From Flavobacteriales bacterium (GTDB lineage Bacteria > Bacteroidota > Bacteroidia > Flavobacteriales_D > Sanyastnellaceae), in the NCBI GenBank assembly GCA_028823435.1, contig JAPKBK010000137.1, positions 1-5,076 of the forward strand: 5,076 bases of DNA. Direction: 5' to 3'. A program made the position numbers and the translations under genes. Positions 1-5,076 of the stretch are shown here, piece after piece. Numbering within the stretch: the stretch's first letter is position 1; each line of letters opens with the position of its first letter. The notes beneath the pieces are model-generated. The model was not told where the DNA came from and did no database searches. It saw only the letters and a program-made list of their open reading frames with translations.

Positions 1-375
1 TCCCCTGCCCTACTTGAAAATGCACTCAAGGCATCTCTGTTTATCGAACAAGTCATGGTCGTAGGTGAGTACAGAAAGCACCCAGCGGCACTGATTTCTC
101 CTGACACAGCTGCGATCAACGAATGGTGCAAACGTCACGACCACACCTACCCAGGAGATGACAAGATTGGTGACGATACACGAATTACGGACCGCATCAT
201 GGAAGAAGTCAACACATTGATGGCGCCCTTCAGCCAATGGGAACGCGTGAAGGTTATTCGCGTTCTTCCAGCGCCGTTCTCAATTGAAGGAGGTGAACTT
301 ACACCTACCCTTAAGCTGAAGCGCAAGCCGATAAAAACCAAATATGATGCACTTATTGAGGGCATCTATGAATAA
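1..375 (+). CDS. Long-chain acyl-CoA synthetase (AMP-forming), C-terminal part, 5' end outside window
   Basis: This is the end of an AMP-forming long-chain fatty acid CoA ligase (FadD/FadD15-like), which activates free fatty acids with ATP and CoA for lipid synthesis or breakdown. The frame is open from the first base and 124 residues are visible. Only the mobile C-terminal subdomain of the ANL superfamily is present. It opens with ALKASLFIEQVMVVGE followed by HPAALISPD, the usual start of this subdomain, and later has GELTPTLKLKRK. Lys105 of the visible part, in TLKLKRK, sits where the family's C-terminal catalytic lysine for adenylate formation is expected. Full-length relatives have about 590 residues, so roughly four fifths lie upstream. 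The stop at 373-375 is 12 bases before the next start, suggesting one transcript. The family is clear; chain-length preference cannot be read from this fragment. Confidence 0.93.
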   Translation, partial: SPALLENALKASLFIEQVMVVGEYRKHPAALISPDTAAINEWCKRHDHTYPGDDKIGDDTRITDRIMEEVNTLMAPFSQWERVKVIRVLPAPFSIEGGELTPTLKLKRKPIKTKYDALIEGIYE

Positions 376-387
376 CGATTAAGCGCA

Positions 388-981
388 GTGTTAGATTGGT
401 TGTCAAATATTGACGAGTCGTTATTCTTTGCGATCAACGGCGCATGTCCCTCGTGTGACACGCTGATGTGGTGGATAAGTCAACCCCTTGCCTGGACTCC
501 GCTTTATATCGGGATTATTTACTTGCTCTGGAAAAACATCCCTGAGAATAAATCTCGTCTGTTGGTGATTTTGGGAATCGTAATATCTGTAGGACTTGCT
601 GACGTTATTTCAGCGAGGGTAATCAAACCTACGGCGGAAAGAGTCAGGCCTTCACACAGAGTAGATTTTGTGGAAGATGTGCATCTTTACGAAAGAAGTG
701 ATGGCACGATGTATCAAGGCGGCACCTTCGGTTTCGTGTCGTCGCATGCGGCAAACCACATGGCGATTGCTGTATTTGTGGGGTGTCTGCTCTCAACGAT
801 TTCAGGAGGAACGATGTGGTTGTGGCTTCTCATCGGGTGGGCCTTACTTATCGGATATAGCCGCATTCACTTGGGCGTACATTTCCCTGGAGATGTGCTC
901 TTCGGCTGGATGCTCGGCGCGGTACTCGGAGGGGTTGTACTTAAAGCGATTCGTCCCAGACTCAACCTAGAGACCACATAA
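388..981 (+). CDS. PAP2-family membrane phosphatase
   Basis: An integral membrane phosphatase of the PAP2 (type 2 phosphatidic acid phosphatase) superfamily, 197 residues, a normal length. All three signature motifs are seen: K80-x6-R87-P88 (KPTAERVRP); S118-S119-H120 in GFVSSHAAN, the local form of PSGH; and S158-R159-x5-H165-x3-D169 in SRIHLGVHFPGD. H120 and H165 are the expected catalytic histidines. Hydrophobic segments lie near 33-50, 56-76, 122-138, 143-160 and 170-187, and the active site should face the periplasm. Substrates in this superfamily include undecaprenyl pyrophosphate, phosphatidate, phosphatidylglycerophosphate and lipid A phosphates; the sequence does not choose between them. 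The GTG start is preferred because MLDWLSNIDESLFFAING matches the usual N-terminus of Bacteroidota PAP2 proteins and no in-frame ATG fits. No Shine-Dalgarno sequence is visible. Its stop overlaps the next start by one base (TAATG). Confidence 0.93.
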   Translation: MLDWLSNIDESLFFAINGACPSCDTLMWWISQPLAWTPLYIGIIYLLWKNIPENKSRLLVILGIVISVGLADVISARVIKPTAERVRPSHRVDFVEDVHLYERSDGTMYQGGTFGFVSSHAANHMAIAVFVGCLLSTISGGTMWLWLLIGWALLIGYSRIHLGVHFPGDVLFGWMLGAVLGGVVLKAIRPRLNLETT

Positions 982-1385
982 TGTCGATCAACTTTGTAAC
1001 CCTGACAGCGATTTTTATAGGCGGCGGCGCGGGAAGTGTAGCCCGAGCGTTGTTAGGCGCGGGCGTCAATAAACTTGCAAGCAGCGGAAACAATTTGGGT
1101 TCTGCAATGGCACCCCTCGGAATTCTTGCTGCGAACGTAATCGCCACAGGACTCCTGGCTGCTTTAATCATTTATGGGGGCGCCAAATGGGACAGAGATT
1201 CTATTTGGATGCCGCTTTTGGCTGTCGGATTTTGTGGCGGATTTTCGACTTTTTCGACTTTTTCAATCGATACGCTTCGCCTTTTTCAAGATGGAAACAC
1301 CATGTGGGCGCTCGCGAACATCTTCGTCAGCGTAGTGGCTTGTTTGGCTGTGGGTTGGGTGGTATTTAAGGTTTGGGCAAAATAA
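981..1385 (+). CDS. crcB: Fluoride channel/exporter CrcB (FluC)
   Basis: A small inner-membrane fluoride channel that lowers cytoplasmic fluoride; the family works as an antiparallel, dual-topology homodimer of four-helix subunits. Its 134 residues fit the family. Visible signatures are GGGAGSVARALL (15-26, with R22), the helix-2 asparagine N52 in GILAANVIATG, and GFCGGFSTFSTFSIDTLR (83-100), which holds the phenylalanine/threonine/serine track lining the fluoride path and the helix break that binds the central sodium ion. Four hydrophobic segments lie near 6-27, 45-66, 76-95 and 107-130. Only one copy is present, which fits a homodimer. The start ATG overlaps the PAP2 stop codon as TAATG, and with no Shine-Dalgarno sequence visible, translation is probably coupled. 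There is no room for a fluoride riboswitch directly upstream, so any fluoride control would have to act on the operon promoter outside the window. Confidence 0.95.
   Translation: MSINFVTLTAIFIGGGAGSVARALLGAGVNKLASSGNNLGSAMAPLGILAANVIATGLLAALIIYGGAKWDRDSIWMPLLAVGFCGGFSTFSTFSIDTLRLFQDGNTMWALANIFVSVVACLAVGWVVFKVWAK
1242..1268 (+). repeat. 9-bp tandem repeat inside crcB (two exact copies plus a degenerate third)
   Basis: TTTTCGACT occurs at 1242-1250 and again at 1251-1259, followed by the diverged TTTTCAATC at 1260-1268. The units are in frame and encode FST-FST-FSI, residues 88-96 of the fluoride channel, which form the core of its signature motif. The protein motif is repetitive across the family; what stands out is identical codon use in the first two units. 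Confidence 0.7.
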
Positions 1386-1390
1386 ATAAA

Positions 1391-3103
1391 ATGAAGATGG
1401 TTCATATGAAACAGGTTTTTATCATTGTGGGAATTCTCTTTGTGGTCATGGGCTGCAGCTTTGAAACGAAGATTGACATTGGAAGTGGATCGGATGACAT
1501 GCCCCGACTTATCGTGGGGATTACCATAGACCAAATGCGTGCAGATTATCTCCACAGGTTTTCTCCACACTTTTCAGATGGCGGGTTTGCCCGTCTTGTA
1601 GATGGCGGGTTTACGATGTACGATCACCAGTACGGATACGCGCCCACCTATACTGGCCCAGGACATGCATCAATTTTTACGGGAACAACGCCATCTATTA
1701 ATGGCATTGTTGCAAACAATTGGTACGTGAGAGAAGACGGGGTTACCGTCTACTGTGCGTCAGATTCTACAGTGCGCGGTGTAGGTGTAGATGGGGTCGA
1801 TCAGGACGGAACCATTTATGGATCTGCGGGAAAGATGTCTCCCACAAGGCTTGTCTCATCTACAATAGGAGACGAACTCAAACTGGCGACAGGACTGAAT
1901 GCAAAAGTCATCGGAGTCAGTCTGAAAGACAGAGGAGCGATCCTCCCTGCAGGACATGCCGCTGATGGTGCGTACTGGTTTTACGGAAAAGACAAAGGCC
2001 ATTTTATTACAAGTACCTACTATGGAGATGAGTTGCCCGTTTGGGCCAAATCCTTTAATGAGAAAGGGGAAGCTGAAAGACTGACAAGCCTCGGATGGGA
2101 CCTCTTAAGGCCTTCAGATGTTTACGCCAGTTGCACACCAGACAACAATCCATACGAGGGTTCATTCACGGGTGAAATCAGACCCACATTCCCGTACCTC
2201 CTCGACGCTCTGAAAGAAGCAAATGGCGGATTTGACGTTCTCAAGGGAACACCGGGAGGGAATACCATTCTCGTAGATTTTGCGCTCTCAGCAATCGAAG
2301 GTGAAGCGTTGGGGCAAGATGACGTGTGTGACATGCTCACCATGAGTTTTTCTGCGACAGACTACGTCGGACATCGATGCGGACCTCACGCGATTGAAAC
2401 GATGGACATGTATCTCCGCTTAGATCTAGAATTGGAACGATTCTTCGACGCCTTGGATGACCAAGTAGGAGAAGGAAACTGGACCGTCTTCTTAACCTCA
2501 GACCATGGAGGGGCGACCGTCCCTTCCTACGGACAATCCGTCGGACTCCCTGTCGATTACTGGAGTCACGGGGACATGCAGATTAGAATCGAGGAGAATC
2601 TGGACCAGAGATTTGGTGCCCGGAATTGGATTGACAATGTGAGTAACAACTCGATTTTCATTTCTGATGCGGCATACAACTGGGCAGATGGGAACACGAA
2701 TAGCCCACTTGACGGTGCGGGATTACAGAGATACATCAGCAAACTGGCCTTAGAAGAAGCGGGCATTATTCAAAGCATTGCAGAAGTTGATTTGGCCACG
2801 AAAGCGTCAGTGGACCCCATCGCAGAACGCATTTATGCTGGACATATGCCCGGTGTAAGTGGGGATGTCCTTCTGGTGATGAAACCCGGATGGCTGACCT
2901 ATGGTAGAACTGGAACGACACACGGGAGTCCATTTGCCTACGACACACATGTCCCTTGCATCTTCTATGGCGCGGGAGTGAAAGTCGGTTCTACGTACGA
3001 AAGGACGCACATCAGAGATATCGCTCCGACCATTTGTTCTATCGCCGGCCTTCCATATCCGAACGGGACTACGGGAAAGCCAGTCTCTGAAATGTTTGAA
3101 TAG
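1391..3103 (+). CDS. pafA: PafA-like alkaline phosphatase, predicted lipoprotein
   Basis: An exported, zinc-dependent phosphate monoesterase of the alkaline phosphatase superfamily, resembling PafA of Elizabethkingia and Flavobacterium, which frees phosphate from organic esters outside the inner membrane. From this start it has 570 residues. Residues 9-21 are hydrophobic and end in a lipobox (VVMGC, C22), so it should be lipid-anchored. The expected catalytic set is complete: nucleophile T88 in PTYTGPGH, N109, K179 and R181 in SLKDRGA, and metal ligands D47 (GITIDQMR), D324 and H328 (ATDYVGH), D371-H372 (TSDHGG) and H511 (GTTHGSP). Spacings D47-T88, T88-N109 and D324-D371 equal those remembered for Elizabethkingia PafA. 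The K-x-R pair points to a monoesterase rather than a nucleotide pyrophosphatase/phosphodiesterase. ATG 1391 lies 5 bases after crcB; ATG 1397 or 1406 would also keep the signal peptide. An upstream in-frame TTG at 1373 would overlap crcB and is less likely. Confidence 0.93.
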   Translation: MKMVHMKQVFIIVGILFVVMGCSFETKIDIGSGSDDMPRLIVGITIDQMRADYLHRFSPHFSDGGFARLVDGGFTMYDHQYGYAPTYTGPGHASIFTGTTPSINGIVANNWYVREDGVTVYCASDSTVRGVGVDGVDQDGTIYGSAGKMSPTRLVSSTIGDELKLATGLNAKVIGVSLKDRGAILPAGHAADGAYWFYGKDKGHFITSTYYGDELPVWAKSFNEKGEAERLTSLGWDLLRPSDVYASCTPDNNPYEGSFTGEIRPTFPYLLDALKEANGGFDVLKGTPGGNTILVDFALSAIEGEALGQDDVCDMLTMSFSATDYVGHRCGPHAIETMDMYLRLDLELERFFDALDDQVGEGNWTVFLTSDHGGATVPSYGQSVGLPVDYWSHGDMQIRIEENLDQRFGARNWIDNVSNNSIFISDAAYNWADGNTNSPLDGAGLQRYISKLALEEAGIIQSIAEVDLATKASVDPIAERIYAGHMPGVSGDVLLVMKPGWLTYGRTGTTHGSPFAYDTHVPCIFYGAGVKVGSTYERTHIRDIAPTICSIAGLPYPNGTTGKPVSEMFE

Positions 3104-3173
3104 CCGCTGCTTAGAATAGCGACCCCTCGAACAACAGATTTCATTCTCTCCGTTAAACACCAAAGCAAACGAA
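3104..3173. other. Intergenic gap with no recognised signal
   Basis: This is the longest non-coding stretch in the window. I see no hairpin followed by a T-run, no Bacteroidota-type promoter pair (TTTG with TAnnTTTG at proper spacing) and no ribosome binding site before the peptidase start. The sequence just upstream of that start is A-rich (AAAGCAAACGAA), which is common before Bacteroidota genes. Whether transcription continues from pafA into the peptidase gene cannot be decided from the sequence. Confidence 0.5.
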
Positions 3174-4610
3174 ATGACTCCGAACGCAAAAATGATCGAC
3201 CTGAGAATTGCGCGCGTTAAAAATTCATCTGCACTTTCATTTGACGCCGTTTTTCCCGAGAGAGATGAATCATGGGAAGCGCAATTGCCGGTTTGGCGAC
3301 CCGGAAGATATGAGCGCGCAAATTTCGCGCAGTATGTCATCAAGATGGCAGGTGTTTTAGAAAATGGATCTGAGATTAAGCTCGAAAAGTCCGACCTACA
3401 TCGATGGATCATCCCAGCGGGAATTCATCGGTTGCGCTGGATCTTTCAAGCGGACATTCTCAATGCCGGTTCGACGTTTGTGTCTGACGACCTTCAATAT
3501 GTCAATCCCGTAAACTGCTTTATTTACGACAGATCGAACCACGCTCTGGGATACAAAATAACGCTTTCAGACATCCCTGAAAACTGGGACATTGCGACAG
3601 CGCTTCCGACTGTTGATGGATGTCTGATCGCACATGACATGCAACATGCGATGGATAGCCCGTGGATGGCATCACCTAAGCTTTGGCATGAAACGTATCA
3701 AGTAGAAGACAGTGACAAGATGGTGAATTTCCATGTTTGGACCTATGGGGACGCGCCGCCTCAACCGAAAAAGTTCATGGCGGATCACCTCGCTTTTTCA
3801 AAAAGCCAAATCGCAGCCTTCGGCACCTTCCCCACCTCAGAGTATCACTTCCTCTACCTGCTGCCCTCAGACATGGAGGTCCGACATGGGGTGGAACACG
3901 AAGACAGCACCGTTATAGCGCTAGGTCCTTCTGCAAAAATTCAAACCCAACACGGTTACAATGAACTGGTGGGGATTGCATCACATGAGTTATATCACAC
4001 CTGGAATGTCAAGCGAATCAGACCCTCAGAATGGACGCCCTACAATTTCGAAAATACGTCACCTAGCCGACTCGGATATATTGCCGAGGGGGTCACGACC
4101 TACATGGGCGACCTTTTCTTGTTTGAATCGGGGTGCATTGATCTGAAGGGTTGGAGCACACTTATGGAGACGCTCCTCAATAGACACCTCAACAATCCTG
4201 GAAGACATAACTTAAGTGTGGCAGAATCCAGTTACGATACTTGGCTCGATGGGTATCGCCTCGGTGTAAAAGGTCGCAAAGGATCGATTTACGTAGAAGG
4301 CTCGGTCCTTGCATTTATTTGCGATACACGAATCATGAAAGTCACTGACGGAAAATCTTCGCTGTCTACGGCGATGAAAATACTTTGGGAAAGATTCGGG
4401 AAACCCAGAACAGGACTTGTGGCGAATGCGTATTGGGATGTCCTTGCTGAAGTTGCTGGAGAACGTCTTGACGACCTCAGAGAAAAGTATGCAGACGGGA
4501 CTGAAGACACCTGGGATGATCTCGTGGAAAGCATGCACGCAAACGGACTCGAACTCACCAAATCTCTGGACGAAAAAGGGCAGGTTAAAGCAACGCTTAA
4601 ACCCGCTTAG
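3174..4610 (+). CDS. M61-family metallopeptidase (glycyl-aminopeptidase type), no PDZ domain
   Basis: A zinc peptidase of family M61; characterised members release N-terminal glycine or alanine, but the substrate here is unknown. The N-terminal beta domain covers about 7-170 and includes LPVWRPGRYERANFAQYV (38-55), typical of Bacteroidota members. The gluzincin-type catalytic domain follows, with GVEHEDST (239-246), HELYHTWNVKRIRP (271-284, zinc ligands H271 and H275, catalytic E272), the third ligand E305 in YIAEGVTTYMGD, and YVEGSVLAFICDTRI (373-387). The protein ends at 478 residues, shortly after YADGTEDTWDDL (439-450), about where many M61 proteins of around 600 residues begin a PDZ domain. 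No signal peptide is seen, suggesting a cytoplasmic enzyme. ATG 3174 gives the longest form; ATG 3192 (MIDLRIARV) fits the family's N-terminus slightly better, and neither has a Shine-Dalgarno sequence. Family certain, exact start uncertain. Confidence 0.93.
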   Translation: MTPNAKMIDLRIARVKNSSALSFDAVFPERDESWEAQLPVWRPGRYERANFAQYVIKMAGVLENGSEIKLEKSDLHRWIIPAGIHRLRWIFQADILNAGSTFVSDDLQYVNPVNCFIYDRSNHALGYKITLSDIPENWDIATALPTVDGCLIAHDMQHAMDSPWMASPKLWHETYQVEDSDKMVNFHVWTYGDAPPQPKKFMADHLAFSKSQIAAFGTFPTSEYHFLYLLPSDMEVRHGVEHEDSTVIALGPSAKIQTQHGYNELVGIASHELYHTWNVKRIRPSEWTPYNFENTSPSRLGYIAEGVTTYMGDLFLFESGCIDLKGWSTLMETLLNRHLNNPGRHNLSVAESSYDTWLDGYRLGVKGRKGSIYVEGSVLAFICDTRIMKVTDGKSSLSTAMKILWERFGKPRTGLVANAYWDVLAEVAGERLDDLREKYADGTEDTWDDLVESMHANGLELTKSLDEKGQVKATLKPA

Positions 4611-4637
4611 CTTTTAAAAGCGCGATTTACTCCGCGC
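4610..4637. terminator. Short inverted repeats between convergent genes, possible weak bidirectional terminator
   Basis: Only 16 bases separate the stop codons of the peptidase and the converging DUF4159 gene. A perfect 12-bp palindrome, GCTTTTAAAAGC, spans 4610-4621. A second inverted repeat, GCGCG (4620-4624) and CGCGC (4633-4637), encloses an 8-base loop and overlaps the DUF4159 stop codon. Stems are only 4-5 bp and no proper T-tract follows on either strand, so a terminator role is a guess from position. Confidence 0.25.
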
Positions 4638-5076
4638 CACCCATGGCAAATTGAATGAGGTTTGCACCCATTTGTAGCGCTAACAAACGTACCGATTCTG
4701 GGTCTCTATGTACTTGATAGTCTTCCCAACCGTCTCCCAAATCACATTCTGTATCGTAGAAGCACAAGAGACGCCCTTCGTAGAAAAGTCCCAAACCTCG
4801 TGGAGGCAAATCATCGTGTTCATGAACCTTAGGCAAACCCTGATCGAAATCGAAGGTTTGGTGATACACCGGATGGCTGAACGGGACTTCCACCCAATTT
4901 AATTTAGGAAACACCTTCAAAAACTCCTTTCTCACAAACGCATCCATACCATAGTTGTCACTGATGTGTAGAAAGCCACCTGCAAGCAGGTAATGACTCA
5001 GATTCCGTGCTTCTGAAGATGAGAAAACCACATTGCCATGTCCGGTCATATGAACGAACGGATAAAGAGATAAATC
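4627..5076 (-). CDS. DUF4159 domain-containing protein, N-terminus outside window
   Basis: A protein of unknown function from the DUF4159 family, read from the right edge leftward. The frame stays open to the edge: nine residues (DLSLYPFVH) precede the first visible ATG, and they continue into MTGHGNVVFS as in family members, so that ATG is internal and the gene is cut by the window. The visible 149 residues hold the conserved blocks GGFLHISDNYGMD (33-45), PFSHPVYH (65-72), GLPKVHEHDD (80-89) and CDLGDGWED (111-119). Relatives have about 210-220 residues, usually starting with a signal peptide, so about 65-70 residues are missing. As I recall, the fold is related to class I glutamine amidotransferase-like domains, but I see nothing that supports a specific activity here. 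The many His, Asp and Glu residues in conserved blocks could bind metal; that is inference. It converges on the peptidase gene and is transcribed independently of it. Confidence 0.92.
   Translation of the reverse strand, partial: DLSLYPFVHMTGHGNVVFSSSEARNLSHYLLAGGFLHISDNYGMDAFVRKEFLKVFPKLNWVEVPFSHPVYHQTFDFDQGLPKVHEHDDLPPRGLGLFYEGRLLCFYDTECDLGDGWEDYQVHRDPESVRLLALQMGANLIQFAMGGAE

Noticed and set aside
962..1171. Minus-strand frame rich in Ala and Pro opposite crcB
   Set aside because: Its composition is the mirror of the Gly/Ala-rich membrane helices of crcB on the plus strand; there are no motifs of its own.
986..1385. Possible fluoride riboswitch linked to crcB
   Set aside because: The crcB start overlaps the PAP2 stop codon, leaving no leader sequence, and no conserved crcB-motif RNA core is seen inside the PAP2 gene.
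1577..1612. 12-bp direct repeat GATGGCGGGTTT (1577-1588 and 1601-1612) in pafA
   Set aside because: Both copies are in frame and encode DGGF in a region where the PafA family commonly has repeated glycine turns. It is explained by protein sequence, with no sign of a mobile or regulatory element.
2807..3412. A 201-codon minus-strand open frame crossing the end of pafA, the gap and the start of the peptidase gene
   Set aside because: The translation is rich in Arg and Ser without recognisable motifs, and it lies antisense to two genes with clear family matches. It is a chance open frame.
4212..4561. Two minus-strand open frames (108 and 90 codons) opposite the peptidase gene
   Set aside because: Both are antisense to the conserved M61 C-terminal region, overlap each other in different frames and show no domain features.
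1..5076. Search for an undescribed defence, mobile or secretion system
   Set aside because: Every gene belongs to a widespread chromosomal family. There are no integrase, transposase, toxin-antitoxin, nuclease or repeat-array features, and the gene density leaves little unexplained DNA.

Overview
The window looks like ordinary chromosomal DNA from a free-living Bacteroidota bacterium, most likely of the Flavobacteriales/Cryomorphaceae-Schleiferiaceae type. This rests on gene content: a PafA-type alkaline phosphatase lipoprotein, a PAP2 phosphatase with an SSHAAN motif, an M61 peptidase with a WRPGRYE motif, and a DUF4159 protein. It also rests on the near absence of Shine-Dalgarno sequences before the starts. 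The taxonomic call is inference from protein families recognised by eye.

Layout, left to right. On the plus strand: the 3' end of a long-chain acyl-CoA synthetase (1-375), a PAP2 membrane phosphatase (388-981), a CrcB/FluC fluoride channel (981-1385), a PafA-like alkaline phosphatase lipoprotein (about 1391-3103), and an M61-family metallopeptidase without a PDZ domain (3174-4610). On the minus strand, converging on the peptidase: the C-terminal two thirds of a DUF4159 protein (5076-4627), whose start lies beyond the window. The coding density is very high. The longest gap is 70 bases (3104-3173).

The first four genes are packed as an operon would be: a 12-base gap, then a one-base TAATG overlap, then a gap of 5 or 20 bases depending on the start used. 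They do not form a known pathway. Possible common ground is the membrane and cell envelope: fatty-acid activation, lipid or isoprenoid phosphate hydrolysis, fluoride export, and phosphate release on an exported lipoprotein. The peptidase may be read from the same transcript or from its own promoter; I could not find a clear promoter or terminator in the gap.

I found no RNA gene, mobile element, CRISPR array, riboswitch or clear sign of horizontal transfer. I do not see a convincing undescribed system here. The points most worth checking are the shortened M61 peptidase, the placing of a fluoride channel between two phosphatases, and a 9-bp tandem repeat that encodes the fluoride channel's signature motif.
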